Of a stretch of DNA of 64,000 nucleotides, positions 19,664 through 28,464 are shown piece by piece. The notes below the pieces were generated by a model that saw only the letters and a program-made list of their open reading frames with translations, was not told the origin of the DNA and made no database searches. The DNA lies in contig CALAMO010000010.1 in NCBI GenBank assembly GCA_937925855.1, forward strand, positions 211,351 to 275,350. The letters run 5' to 3'. Numbering within the stretch: position 1 is the first letter of the stretch; each line of letters opens with the position of its first letter. Made by a program: the position numbers and the translations under genes. This DNA comes from an uncultured Thiotrichaceae bacterium (GTDB lineage Bacteria; Pseudomonadota; Gammaproteobacteria; Thiotrichales; Thiotrichaceae).

Positions 19664-19692
19664 CTCTCCCCACGCACAGTTGAGGGGGAGAG
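19664..19692. terminator. Hairpin between the convergent uvrA and transglycosylase genes
   Basis: CTCTCCCC (19664-19671) pairs with GGGGAGAG (19685-19692) around a 13-base loop. It lies in the 75-base gap between two converging genes, where a bidirectional terminator would be expected, but there is no clear T tract on either side. Confidence 0.4.
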
Positions 19693-19711
19693 GCATTAAT
19701 GACGAGTACTG

Positions 19712-20317
19712 TTACCGCAACTGCAAGCGTTGTCCAATTTGTACATGGAAGGGTGCTTTTAGCCGATTCAGCTGGATAATTTTTTTAACCGGCACGCTGG
19801 TGCGGCGCATGACCTCATACACCGTGTGGCCCCGCTTGACCAGGAAAGACCGTGGGCCCTGGGCTTGTTTATTCTTTAGTCGCTGTTTTTGGGTCGCCTT
19901 TTTAGCTTTGCGGCTTTTGTTGACATTGACTTTTTTATGCGTTCTGCCTTTGCGCTTTCCGGGTCTGACATTACCTTCGCCTGCATTGTAGGCCGCTACC
20001 GCTCGCCGGGTATCACCTCGGTAGCGCTTAAATAAATAGCTGAGGTAGCGGGTGGCACCGTGGACATTTCCCCAGGGGTTGTAACCCCGGCGTACATTAA
20101 AACGCCGGGCGGTGGCGGGCATGAGTTGCATCAATCCCTTTTCACCGGCAGCGCCTCTGGTCTTGCGTTTGAAACAGCTTTCCACCGAAATCACGGCCTT
20201 AATAAGGTCTTCGCTGACACCGTATTTTCTTGAGGCACTCCTAATGGTTTGTTTGTAGCGTTTAGCTTTGCGTTCCAGTGTTTTCTTGCTTAATACCTGA
20301 CAGCCTGCTGCTGACAC
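19712..20317 (-). CDS. Lytic transglycosylase with C-terminal LysM domain
   Basis: 201-aa protein. Residues ~25-120 are an SLT domain: 'VSEDLIKAVISVESCF' with the catalytic Glu, 'GLMQLMPATARRF' and 'AVAAYNAGEGNV'. A basic Lys/Arg-rich linker is followed by a LysM-like segment ('FLVKRGHTVYEVMRRTSVPV' up to 'IGQRLQLR') for peptidoglycan binding. It would cleave murein to 1,6-anhydromuropeptides in the periplasm. The only plausible start is GTG at 20317; the early Cys in 'SAAGCQ' may be what remains of a lipobox, but no full signal peptide is visible, so the export route is unclear. Confidence 0.85.
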   Translation of the reverse strand: MSAAGCQVLSKKTLERKAKRYKQTIRSASRKYGVSEDLIKAVISVESCFKRKTRGAAGEKGLMQLMPATARRFNVRRGYNPWGNVHGATRYLSYLFKRYRGDTRRAVAAYNAGEGNVRPGKRKGRTHKKVNVNKSRKAKKATQKQRLKNKQAQGPRSFLVKRGHTVYEVMRRTSVPVKKIIQLNRLKAPFHVQIGQRLQLR

Positions 20318-20406
20318 GTCCGGTCTGTAGGTGAGGGGGACAGCACAAGACGATTGATATTAAGCTAATATTCAGCTTATTGATGAGTAAAGCTTAAACA
20401 GGGGCT

Positions 20407-21771
20407 TCACAGCAGGGGTAGCATTAGGGCAGCCAGTCCGAGCACCGCCGCGAAGCCAACGATGTCAGTAATGGTAGTGAGCACAACGCCGCCTGCCAGC
20501 GCGGGGTCAATGTGAAAATAACGCATAATAATCGGCAGAAAAACGCCGGAACCGGATGCCGCCAAGAGATTAATGATCATCGCCAGTCCGGTCACAATAC
20601 CGATCCCGATATTACCGAACGTGAAAGTGGCAATCGCAAACACGGCGATGGCCCAGATGATGCCATTCATTAGGCTGACTAATAATTCTTTAATTAGGAG
20701 CGAGCGGCGATTGGATTTGCCCAGCTGGCCTAGGGCAAGGCCACGGATGACCAGCGTCAGTGTTTGTGTGCCTGCGACTCCACCCATGCTGGGAATAACG
20801 CCCATTAGAATAGCCAGTGCGACGGTTGATTCCAACGTGGCCTCAAACTGAGCGATTACCCAGGCTGCCAGCAGCGCCGTCATCAGATTGGTGCCGAGCC
20901 AGACGGCGCGGCGGCGGGCGCTCAACAACACGGGGGCAAATAAATCTTCCTCATCGTCTAAGCCAGCCATGCTCATGACAGAATGTTCCGCTTCCTCACG
21001 AATGATATCGACCACATCGTCAATGGTGATGCGGCCAAGTAGCCTATGATTATGATCCACTACGGGTGCTGAGATCAGATTGCGATCTTCAAATAGGCGT
21101 GCTACTTGCTGTGAAGCGGTATCCGCCAGGATGGGATTTTGCTGGGTGTCCATTACATCCACCACCAGTTCATCCGGCTGGCCGGTGAGCACGGTCGACA
21201 GCGGCAGAATGCCAAGGTATCGGTCATAGCGGTTCACCACGATAATATTATCGGTGTGTGAGGGTAGCTCATCCAGACGACGCAGATAACGCAGCACCAC
21301 ATCCAGACTCACATCGGCGCGCACTGTGATTGTCTGCGTGTCCATCAGGCCACCCGCAGTGTCCTCATCATAGCTTAGAACGGCCTCCAGCCGAATCCGA
21401 TCCTGGCGATCCATCCCAGCCAGCGTTTGTGCGATTAGCGTGTCCGGTAGGCTTTGCAGGAAGTCCGCCATATCATCGTCATCAAGATCTTTAATCGCTT
21501 GGATAATCTCGCCGGTATCCATCTCACCGACTAGGCCGTTACGCACTTCCTCGCTGAGTTCAATCAGCACCTCGCCTTCATTATCAGGCTCAACCAGTTC
21601 CCAAATCAGTTCACGCCGGCCGCGCGGAGCTGCTTCGATCAGGTCGGCCATTTCAGCGGGATGCATGGCGTTTAACATGCGCTGCACCTGGAACAGAGAG
21701 CTAGTGTTAATGGCTTGGTACAACAGTTCTAGGCGCTGTTCGCTGCTTTGATGTTCCAGGGTGGCTGACAT
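20407..21771 (-). CDS. mgtE: Magnesium transporter MgtE
   Basis: About 454 aa from the ATG at 21771; the frame stays open to 21906 but the extra 45 residues look unlike the family. An N-terminal MgtE domain ('PAEMADLIEAAP' and 'DDDDMADFLQSLP') is followed by two CBS domains (~135-255), with 'YDEDTAGGLMDTQTITV' at their start. The C-terminal half has five membrane helices, including 'MGVIPSMGGVAGTQTLTLVIRG' with the pore signature. It is a gated Mg2+ channel of the inner membrane whose cytosolic domains sense magnesium. It lies downstream of rapZ on the same strand, an order common in gammaproteobacteria. Confidence 0.95.
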   Translation of the reverse strand: MSATLEHQSSEQRLELLYQAINTSSLFQVQRMLNAMHPAEMADLIEAAPRGRRELIWELVEPDNEGEVLIELSEEVRNGLVGEMDTGEIIQAIKDLDDDDMADFLQSLPDTLIAQTLAGMDRQDRIRLEAVLSYDEDTAGGLMDTQTITVRADVSLDVVLRYLRRLDELPSHTDNIIVVNRYDRYLGILPLSTVLTGQPDELVVDVMDTQQNPILADTASQQVARLFEDRNLISAPVVDHNHRLLGRITIDDVVDIIREEAEHSVMSMAGLDDEEDLFAPVLLSARRRAVWLGTNLMTALLAAWVIAQFEATLESTVALAILMGVIPSMGGVAGTQTLTLVIRGLALGQLGKSNRRSLLIKELLVSLMNGIIWAIAVFAIATFTFGNIGIGIVTGLAMIINLLAASGSGVFLPIIMRYFHIDPALAGGVVLTTITDIVGFAAVLGLAALMLPLL

Positions 21772-21933
21772 GGTGGTGCGGTTCCGTGTTCCGGTTTGTT
21801 CAGGCGCTGAGCGGTGCGGCCGGCAGAATGCTATTGTAGCAGTGCGGATTACAGATACTAGCCGTGGTGTCGAATTAGTGCGTTCCAGCACAAGAATGCC
21901 CACCATGGCGGACTAGGGACGGGCTGTTAAGCG

Positions 21934-22809
21934 CTATGAGTGCAGCTCATTTAGCTCGCGGTGTCGAATCAGGGTCTGTCCGGGGTATTGCTGGCGGAAA
22001 TGCTGATATAGCTGCTGTGCGATATAGACTGAGCGGTGGCGACCACCGGTACAGCCGATGGAAACCGTGAGGTAGGCGCGTTGGTTTTCTACCAGGTCAT
22101 GCAGCCATAGTGCCATAAAATCGCGGATAGCCGCGTTCATTGCATGCACACGCTCGTGCTGTTCCAACCATTCAATGATGCCTGTGTCTTGGCCAGTGAG
22201 TGCGCGTAGTTCAGGCACCCAGTGAGGGTTGGGTAGGCAGCGCACATCAAAAATAAAGTCTGAATCTGAGGGTGACTCATGCTTGAAGCCAAATGATTGA
22301 AACATGAGTGAGAAGGGTTTCAAAGTCTGGTCGGCCAACTGATGGGCCAACCGCGCTTTCAGCAGGCGACCCAGTTCATACACATTAATCTGTGAGGTAT
22401 CCAGGCGCCAGTCGGCGTATTGCGCTAGGTCTGCTAGCAGCGTCTGTTCCAGCTGAATTGCTTTTTCCAGCTGTTGCTCTTCGTCTGCCAGCGGGTGGCG
22501 GCGACGTGTTTCATTATAGCGTTTACGGATAACGGCCTGTCTGGCGAACAGATAGACCAGTTTCGTGTTGGGGTAGGTTTGGCGGATGCGGTCTAAGGTG
22601 GGCGGAATTTCCAGCAGGCTGTTCTTGCCGCCTCGAATATCCAGGCCAATTGCAAGGTGCGTCAGTCGCATGATTTGCGGCGTTTTCAGCAGGTCCTCAA
22701 TGAGCTGGGAGGGCAGGTTGTCGATGCAGTAATAGCCTGTATCTTCCAGTGTTTGCAAAGCGTAACTTTTGCCCGCACCTGACATGCCGCTAATGATGGC
22801 AATTTGCAT
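21934..22809 (-). CDS. rapZ: RNase adapter / nucleotide-binding protein RapZ
   Basis: 291 aa. The N-terminal P-loop is 'IISGMSGAGKSYALQTLED', followed by 'YYCIDNLPSQLI'; the C-terminal domain has 'LMFQSFGFKHESPSDSDFIFDV' and 'SIGCTGGRHRSVYIAQQL'. In enterobacteria RapZ delivers the small RNA GlmZ to RNase E and so sets amino-sugar synthesis; whether this host has GlmZ cannot be seen here. It follows ptsN by 33 bases, within the rpoN-hpf-ptsN-rapZ cluster. Confidence 0.97.
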   Translation of the reverse strand: MQIAIISGMSGAGKSYALQTLEDTGYYCIDNLPSQLIEDLLKTPQIMRLTHLAIGLDIRGGKNSLLEIPPTLDRIRQTYPNTKLVYLFARQAVIRKRYNETRRRHPLADEEQQLEKAIQLEQTLLADLAQYADWRLDTSQINVYELGRLLKARLAHQLADQTLKPFSLMFQSFGFKHESPSDSDFIFDVRCLPNPHWVPELRALTGQDTGIIEWLEQHERVHAMNAAIRDFMALWLHDLVENQRAYLTVSIGCTGGRHRSVYIAQQLYQHFRQQYPGQTLIRHRELNELHS

Positions 22810-22842
22810 GGTAATCGTCTGTCCAGTTCCATTGCTTTGGAC

Positions 22843-23325
22843 TCAGGCTGCCATCTCTTTAATATCCGTCGTACACAGAGAATCGAGCAAATCCAAGGTG
22901 AGCCGTGCATTTTGATACTGCACGATTTGTTGTGCGAGGTCGCGCTGATTAATGCTGCTGGTTAATTCGCTGAGCAGTGGGCGATAGCTCGCACTATTAA
23001 GCTCGGGCACCAGCAGCGCGAGCAGTATGTGAACAGGCTTCTTGTCTGGCGTGTCCATATGCAGCCCTTCTTCTAGCACCAGCAAAGCAGCACGCGGATG
23101 AGTAATGTCTGTGCACGCATGGGGGATGGCGATACCATTCCCCAGTGCGGTACTCCCCAATTTTTCACGGGCCACCAGCGCATCGAAAACGTTATCAACG
23201 CTCAGCTCGCTCACATGTATATCATGGCAGAGCCGTTCGGATAAGAGCTCAAAGGCACGTTTAGTGCTGGAGACCTCCGTGGTAAAAGTCATTCTGTCCG
23301 TAGATAGCAGGGTCGAAATATCCAT
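22843..23325 (-). CDS. ptsN: Nitrogen PTS EIIA protein (PtsN)
   Basis: 160-aa EIIA domain of the nitrogen-related phosphotransferase system. The phosphorylated histidine lies in 'LGNGIAIPHACT', preceded by 'VFDALVAREKLGSTAL' as in PtsN. It is a cytoplasmic signalling protein that links PTS phosphorylation to potassium and nitrogen metabolism. It sits between hpf and rapZ, the usual arrangement in the rpoN cluster. Confidence 0.95.
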   Translation of the reverse strand: MDISTLLSTDRMTFTTEVSSTKRAFELLSERLCHDIHVSELSVDNVFDALVAREKLGSTALGNGIAIPHACTDITHPRAALLVLEEGLHMDTPDKKPVHILLALLVPELNSASYRPLLSELTSSINQRDLAQQIVQYQNARLTLDLLDSLCTTDIKEMAA

Positions 23326-23412
23326 AAATCACTCGTTAGTTGCTGTGCAAGTCGCAGACCTGCACGCCTTGGGGTTAAACCTACTCATGCGCGCCACTAA
23401 GCTTGCTGGGTT

Positions 23413-23775
23413 TTACTTAATACTGGCCAGCTGCAAGTCATCCGCTTCTTCAACGGCTAGGTTGCGGTGAGCACCTTCTTCGCGGTGGTGATCTTGTAGT
23501 TTGGCCTTGTGTTTAAGTACCTGACGATCCAGCTTATCGGCTAATGCGTCGATCGCTGCATACATATGCCCTTCCCGGGCGTTCGCAAATATGTGGTTAC
23601 CACTCACGTGCATGGAGGCTTCTGCACTGTGCTGCGTTTTATTCTCGACTTTGAGTATTACGTGAATGTTCAGCACCTGATCAAAGTGGCGAACTATACG
23701 TGCTAATTTCTCTTTAACATAGCTATTTAATGCAGGAGTAACTTCTATGTGATGACCGGTAATTTCTAATTGCAT
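23413..23775 (-). CDS. hpf: Ribosome hibernation promoting factor (short HPF)
   Basis: 120-aa protein of the YfiA/HPF family. 'MQLEITGHHIEVTPALNSYV' and 'HIFANAREGHMYAAIDALADKLDRQ' are the conserved beta-alpha-beta core that binds the 30S decoding centre and promotes 100S dimers. It lacks the long C-terminal dimerisation domain, so it is the short form, as expected in gammaproteobacteria. It sits 125 bases downstream of rpoN. Confidence 0.95.
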   Translation of the reverse strand: MQLEITGHHIEVTPALNSYVKEKLARIVRHFDQVLNIHVILKVENKTQHSAEASMHVSGNHIFANAREGHMYAAIDALADKLDRQVLKHKAKLQDHHREEGAHRNLAVEEADDLQLASIK

Positions 23776-23900
23776 GTGTAAACTCCTTATTTTAAGTCAA
23801 TGATGAGCATGAAAAATTCATACCCCACAAGCACACAAGTCGGAGACTTGCTAAGTAAAACAGCCCGCTCACCTAGCTTTGGTCACCGATCCTGTGGTGT

Positions 23901-25409
23901 TCAGTCGGCGCTGAATGCCAGTGAATGGGTTTCCTGATTGGCTACCATTGTCCTGCGTTCGTGCGACGGAGGAATGGAAATGGCTTCGCGGTATTTTGCG
24001 ACGGTTCGCCGTGCGACGTTGATGCCCTGCTCCTTTAACAGTTCGGTGAGTTTATTGTCGCTTAAAGGGGAGGCGGGATTTTCCCCGGAAATAAGCTGTT
24101 TGATCATGGCGCGGATCGCGGTTGAGGAACAGCGGTTACCGGTGTCTGTTTCTAGCTGGCTGGAGAAAAAATATTTAAATTCAAACACGCCGCGCGGGGT
24201 GTGTATGTACTTATTGGTTGTGACCCGTGAGATGGTTGATTCATGCATCTCCAGCTCTTCAGCGATGTCCCGCAGGATCATAGGTTTCATAGCTTGCTCG
24301 CCGTATTGCATAAACGCCTGCTGGCGCTGCACGATGGCTTTGGCGACGTTAATTATAGTGTGGTTGCGACTTTCTACGCTGCGAATGAGCCAGCGCGCCT
24401 GCTGTAAGTTTTCTTTGAAATAGAGTTTGTCAGTGCGGTCTTTGACCTGATCAGCCAAGGCGGCGTAGGTTTGATTGACGCTAATATCGGGTGTTATCTT
24501 ACCGTTTAGCGTGACAAACCACTGGCCATGCAGCTTGCGTACGAAAACATCGGGCGTAATATAATCGTTCGCGGTGCTGGCAAATGCATTACCCGGTTTG
24601 GGCTGTAACGTCCTTAGCAAGCTTATGATTGCCTCCAGAGTGTTTTGGCTGATTTTTAATCTTCTCGCTATTTCTTTATAATTTCGTTTCTCTAATAAGT
24701 CCAGTTGTTTATTTACCAATTCAATGGCCTTAAGATGAAGTGTGGTCTGTGGTTTGAGCTGCTGTAGCTGTAGCAGCAAGCATTCACGCAGGTTACGCGC
24801 CGCCACACCGACCGGATCCAGGTGTTGCACAAAAGTCAGTACTGCTTGAACATCGTCCAGCTCCAACAGGGGGTCATGCTCATCTTGCAGGCCATGTAAG
24901 ATTTCTTCCAGCTCTTCAGGTAAATAGCCCGCGGGGTCTAAAGATTGAATGATAACGGCGGCGATGTGCTTGTCGAGCGCGCTGAGATGGCTCATATTCA
25001 CCTGCCAGAGCAGGTGGTCTTGGAGGCTGTTATCAGTCGATCCGGTTTGGTTTTCCAGAAAGCTCTGGTTGTCGGTATCTGCCGTTGCACGTGGCGTGCG
25101 TACGTCATAAGTATCGCTCCATTCGGCATCGATATTCATTTCCGCTGGAATTTCAGTCGCTAGGTTGTTACCGCTGTCGGGTGCTAGCTGCTCCGTCACT
25201 GCTTCATCGTCCGCATTTTTTTCAGCGGAGATTTCGGTCGGGGAATAGTCATCATCGCTCAGCTGGAGCAGGGGGTTTTCCTCCAGGGCCTGCTGAATTT
25301 CTTCCTGTAATTCGATGGATGAGAGCTGCAACATGCGTATGGCCTGCTGCAGCTGAGGTGTCATGGACAGGCTTTGCCCGATGCGTACATCAAGTCCTTG
25401 TCTGAGCAT
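23901..25409 (-). CDS. rpoN: RNA polymerase sigma-54 factor
   Basis: 502 aa. Region I is 'LSMTPQLQQAIRMLQLSSIEL' shortened here to the key residues around LQQAIRML, with the following 'ALEENPLL'; an acidic region II spans ~50-120. The C-terminal core-binding and DNA-binding parts end with the RpoN box 'ARRTVAKYRE', which reads the -24 element. It directs activator-dependent transcription. The upstream lptAB genes usual in this cluster are absent; thiL lies upstream instead. Confidence 0.97.
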   Translation of the reverse strand: MLRQGLDVRIGQSLSMTPQLQQAIRMLQLSSIELQEEIQQALEENPLLQLSDDDYSPTEISAEKNADDEAVTEQLAPDSGNNLATEIPAEMNIDAEWSDTYDVRTPRATADTDNQSFLENQTGSTDNSLQDHLLWQVNMSHLSALDKHIAAVIIQSLDPAGYLPEELEEILHGLQDEHDPLLELDDVQAVLTFVQHLDPVGVAARNLRECLLLQLQQLKPQTTLHLKAIELVNKQLDLLEKRNYKEIARRLKISQNTLEAIISLLRTLQPKPGNAFASTANDYITPDVFVRKLHGQWFVTLNGKITPDISVNQTYAALADQVKDRTDKLYFKENLQQARWLIRSVESRNHTIINVAKAIVQRQQAFMQYGEQAMKPMILRDIAEELEMHESTISRVTTNKYIHTPRGVFEFKYFFSSQLETDTGNRCSSTAIRAMIKQLISGENPASPLSDNKLTELLKEQGINVARRTVAKYREAISIPPSHERRTMVANQETHSLAFSAD

Positions 25410-25551
25410 TATTCTTCTTCTTTTGCTTTATTCAGATGGGAAGGTTGGATCCTCGTCATACTTGCATAGTAGCGGTAAATCGTTGGGGCTGCAAAGTGTG
25501 CGCAGATAATCTGTACCCCTCTGAGCGCCTGCTGAATAGGGGGTGGTGGCG

Positions 25552-26538
25552 CTAAACAGGTTTGGAAGCGGTGAAGTGATTGAAACCCTGAATATTATTT
25601 TCCGGCAGCGTGGCCATTTCCGCTGGAATGAGGCTTAATGAAGGTGTCTGCGCCGTGGCGGGCTGAATATGACCAATAACACTGACGGCGGTTTGGGTGG
25701 CGTTTGCCACCGCGTGCAGGGCATCGAGTTTCTCAGGGGGTAGCGTTAGGAGCAGCTCGTAGTCGTCGCCTCCCGCTAACGCCAAGGTGCGTCTCTGGTC
25801 AGCGGGCAGTGTGCTCAGGGCTGGGCTAACGGGAATCTGTTCGGTCAGCAGCGTGGCTGCCACGCCAGATTGCGCCAAAATATGCTGTAGGTCGGCCATT
25901 AACCCGTCTGAAATATCAATGCAGCTGTGGGCATGCTGTCGGATATTCCGGCCAAATGCCAGACGCGGGCTGGGATAGTTTAGGCGTTCGATACAGTAAG
26001 TTTGTTCTGGCAGGGGCAGCTGTAGACGCCCTTGTAAACAGGCTAGCCCGGCGGCGGCATCGCCCGGTGTGCCGGTCACACAGATTAGGTCGTTGGGCAG
26101 TGCGCCACTGCGGCGCAGCGCACTGCCTTTTGGGAGTGTACCCATGATCTGGATAGTGATGCTGAGGGGGCCGCGCGTGGTATCGCCGCCGATGAGGCTG
26201 ATGTGATGCTGATCGGCTAATGCTTTCAGGCCGCCGCTGAACGCCTTCAGCCAGTCGTGCTCGGCCTCCGGCAGGGTGAGGGCGAGGGTAAACCAGCGTG
26301 GCTGTGCGCCCATAGCCGCCATGTCGCTGAGGTTTACGGCGAGCGCTTTATGGCCGATAGCCGCAGCGGGTGTCGCGTGCGGGAAATGCACGCCTGCGAT
26401 AGAGGTGTCGACTGAGACAGCTAGCTCCTCGCCCGCCCGCAGGCTGAAGACTGCTGCGTCATCGCCATTGGCAACGCTGATTTGGCTGTCTGGCTGCGGC
26501 CAGCTGAAATAATCCTGGATAATCTTAAATTCAGACAT
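25552..26538 (-). CDS. thiL: Thiamine-monophosphate kinase
   Basis: 328-aa kinase of the PurM/AIRS fold that phosphorylates thiamine monophosphate to the active diphosphate. Conserved acidic metal sites are visible in 'VANGDDAAVF', 'LIGGDTTRGP' and 'CIDISDGLMADL', and the late 'ALAGGDDYELLLTLP' completes the active site. The initial ATG at 26538 follows the family start. It is the last member before rpoN and lies 16 bases downstream of the M48 protease gene. Confidence 0.96.
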   Translation of the reverse strand: MSEFKIIQDYFSWPQPDSQISVANGDDAAVFSLRAGEELAVSVDTSIAGVHFPHATPAAAIGHKALAVNLSDMAAMGAQPRWFTLALTLPEAEHDWLKAFSGGLKALADQHHISLIGGDTTRGPLSITIQIMGTLPKGSALRRSGALPNDLICVTGTPGDAAAGLACLQGRLQLPLPEQTYCIERLNYPSPRLAFGRNIRQHAHSCIDISDGLMADLQHILAQSGVAATLLTEQIPVSPALSTLPADQRRTLALAGGDDYELLLTLPPEKLDALHAVANATQTAVSVIGHIQPATAQTPSLSLIPAEMATLPENNIQGFNHFTASKPV

Positions 26539-26554
26539 AAGAAATCAAACTATT

Positions 26555-27403
26555 TTATTCGGCCTCCAGCCAGCGCATAAAGGCCGCGGGGAGCGGGGTT
26601 ATATCCTGCTGGTGATTACGCCATTCGTTCTCTGCCGCTAGCTGATGCAGTGCGGTAATCCGCGTTTGATCAAGGGGATGAGTGCTGAAGAAAGCCGGTG
26701 TTTTGCGTCGTGTGTCATTACTTTTTCGGGCGTGGAGCGCGGCGAATAAATCACTTGCCCCCGCAACGTGGCCATAGGCTTGGTACACGGCGTATAAGGC
26801 GTCTCGGTCGGCTTCACTCTCCATGGCACGGCTGAAGTGAAGTCGTGTATACAAGCCGGAGCTGCCGAGTACCTCGATGCTGGAATAGCCCATGAGCAGT
26901 TTAATGCCGGAGCTGATTGCCATGTTCTGGCCTACTGAGCGGATGGGGTGGCGCAGTTTGATGTGGGCGGCTTCGTGCGCAATCAGCATCGCCAAGCTGT
27001 TCTCATTCGGCAGTGCGCGGAGTAATCCTTTGTACAGTAAAATATTGCCACCCAGCGTGGCGAAGGCGTTTTCTATGTCTTCGTTCTGGTAGTGAAGACG
27101 TAGCGACAGTCCCTCCGGCAGGTCCAGGCCGGGAATAAGGCGTGCGGTAAGTCCATCCAAGTAGGCCCTCAATTCAGGGTGAGCTGAGGCGTCAAACGCT
27201 GATTCTGGGTAGGCTTCACTGAGGCGGACCTCTTGTGCGAAGGGCACGAGTGTGGCCAGCCAGCCGCCGCTTTTCCCCAACAACCAGGCTACAGCGGCCA
27301 TCACGACTAAGATACCGGCGAGCAATTTCACCAAGGTGAGTACCGGATGGGTCAGACTGGTATTGATGCCTTCTGGCGGCTGGGGATTAGTGTATTTGTC
27401 CAT
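26555..27403 (-). CDS. Membrane-anchored M48 family metalloprotease
   Basis: 282 aa. A single N-terminal membrane helix at ~25-45 anchors a periplasmic or cytoplasmic zinc protease domain. The zinc motif is 'LIAHEAAHIKLRHP' (HEAAH), and the third ligand Glu lies in 'AMESEADRDALYA'. It resembles Ste24/HtpX and BepA relatives that act on membrane or misfolded proteins; the substrate is not defined. It overlaps the 3' end of the longer YbjQ gene by 17 bases, so the three genes 28231-26555 are co-transcribed. Confidence 0.9.
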   Translation of the reverse strand: MDKYTNPQPPEGINTSLTHPVLTLVKLLAGILVVMAAVAWLLGKSGGWLATLVPFAQEVRLSEAYPESAFDASAHPELRAYLDGLTARLIPGLDLPEGLSLRLHYQNEDIENAFATLGGNILLYKGLLRALPNENSLAMLIAHEAAHIKLRHPIRSVGQNMAISSGIKLLMGYSSIEVLGSSGLYTRLHFSRAMESEADRDALYAVYQAYGHVAGASDLFAALHARKSNDTRRKTPAFFSTHPLDQTRITALHQLAAENEWRNHQQDITPLPAAFMRWLEAE

Positions 27404-27914
27404 GGTTAACGCTGGCAGCAGAGGCTTTCTTGGCCTGCCCGTTTAATGTTGGGCGGGTACGGCTAGGGATAAGCGCGGTGCCATAGGCCAATACTTCGAC
27501 TGAGCCGATGCTATTGCCGCGGCCTTTATATATCGAGCAGGTCTCATAGCGCACATTCAGTATGAGCATGGCTTTTTGGTATTCCGCTTCCTGCTTCATG
27601 CGCAGCAGGGCTTCGCGCCGCGCACGATCCAGTAAGGTTTCGTAGGAGGTGACACGCCCGCCAAAAAAGGCGTGTAGCGCCGCGAGGAAGCGCTTGAAGT
27701 AATCGATTGAAATCGTGACATTGGCGCGCACTAGCGCAGATTCATAGTGGCCGGGCGGTGGGGTTTTGAGCGACACCGCCGGTAAGCTGTTCAGGCGTTT
27801 TTCCCGGCGCAAAATAGATTTGTAATGCCGTTTTTCCAAGAAGGTACCAATAAAGTAAGTAGCAACCAGCAGTATCACCACGTACCAAAGCTGAAATGAA
27901 AACTGAAAGGGCAT
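27387..27914 (-). CDS. YbjQ-like protein with N-terminal membrane anchor
   Basis: 175 aa. Unlike the neighbouring soluble copy, it has an N-terminal hydrophobic helix (~8-25, 'LWYVVILLVATYFIGTFL') before a YbjQ/DUF74 domain ('LVRANVTISIDYFKRFLAAL', 'LLDRARREALLRMKQEA', 'VEVLAYGTAL'). It ends with a basic tail. YbjQ proteins form pentamers of unknown function and are sometimes called heavy-metal-binding. The gene sits two bases after the soluble YbjQ gene, so the pair arose by duplication and may assemble together at the membrane. Confidence 0.8.
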   Translation of the reverse strand: MPFQFSFQLWYVVILLVATYFIGTFLEKRHYKSILRREKRLNSLPAVSLKTPPPGHYESALVRANVTISIDYFKRFLAALHAFFGGRVTSYETLLDRARREALLRMKQEAEYQKAMLILNVRYETCSIYKGRGNSIGSVEVLAYGTALIPSRTRPTLNGQAKKASAASVNHGQIH

Positions 27915-27916
27915 GA

Positions 27917-28231
27917 TTACTCCAGTGTGACCGCAGTGCCGTAGACGTAAATTTCAGCGGCTCCCTGGGTGACGCTGGAGGTAGAGAAACGCACGTTCAA
28001 AATGGCATTTGCCCCGATGGCCTTGGCTTGGGCAATCATGCGTTCCATCGCCTCTTCGCGCGATTCTGAGAGCAATTCGGTATAACCTTTTAATTCGCCG
28101 CCAAAGAAATTTTTCAGCGAAGCCATAATATCACGCCCGACGTGTTTGGCGCGCACTGAGCTGCCCTGGACTAAGCCTAGGTGCTGGCGAATGGTTTTAC
28201 CGGGTACGGTTTCAAGATTTGTGATTTGCAT
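27917..28231 (-). CDS. YbjQ family (DUF74) protein
   Basis: 104-aa soluble protein with the full family pattern: 'MQITNLETVPGKTIRQHLGL', 'RAKHVGRDIMASLKNFFGGE', 'ESREEAMERMIAQAKAIGAN' and 'VYGTAVTLE'. The fold forms a pentameric beta-rich assembly; the biochemical role is unknown. It is the first gene of the three-gene minus-strand group with the membrane-anchored paralogue and the M48 protease. Confidence 0.9.
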   Translation of the reverse strand: MQITNLETVPGKTIRQHLGLVQGSSVRAKHVGRDIMASLKNFFGGELKGYTELLSESREEAMERMIAQAKAIGANAILNVRFSTSSVTQGAAEIYVYGTAVTLE

Positions 28232-28395
28232 AAGTGGAAGCCATCTATCAGTTTGTCTATCGGTTTGCCTGCTGGGTGTTTTTTGATTATGTGCTAAACC
28301 GGTAGAAAGACCAAATAATGATTTTCAGGTCGTTTGCTTGACAGCGCGCAGCCGTCAGTCGGTGGGTGATACATTCAGCTGACGCTGTGCTAGAA

Positions 28396-28437
28396 AGCCA
28401 CCGGCAGAAGCCGGTGGCTGAGTCCACATTTATGTGG
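28396..28437 (-). terminator. Tandem hairpins downstream of the BCCT transporter gene
   Basis: AGCCACCGGC (28396-28405) pairs perfectly with GCCGGTGGCT (28410-28419) around AGAA; a second stem CCACAT/ATGTGG spans 28424-28437. On the minus strand the second-read hairpin is followed by TTTCT. They lie 28-70 bases beyond the BCCT stop and fit a terminator. The remaining 28232-28395 holds nothing else I recognise. Confidence 0.6.
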
Positions 28438-28464
28438 GTTCTTATAACGAAAAGTCCTGTGTGA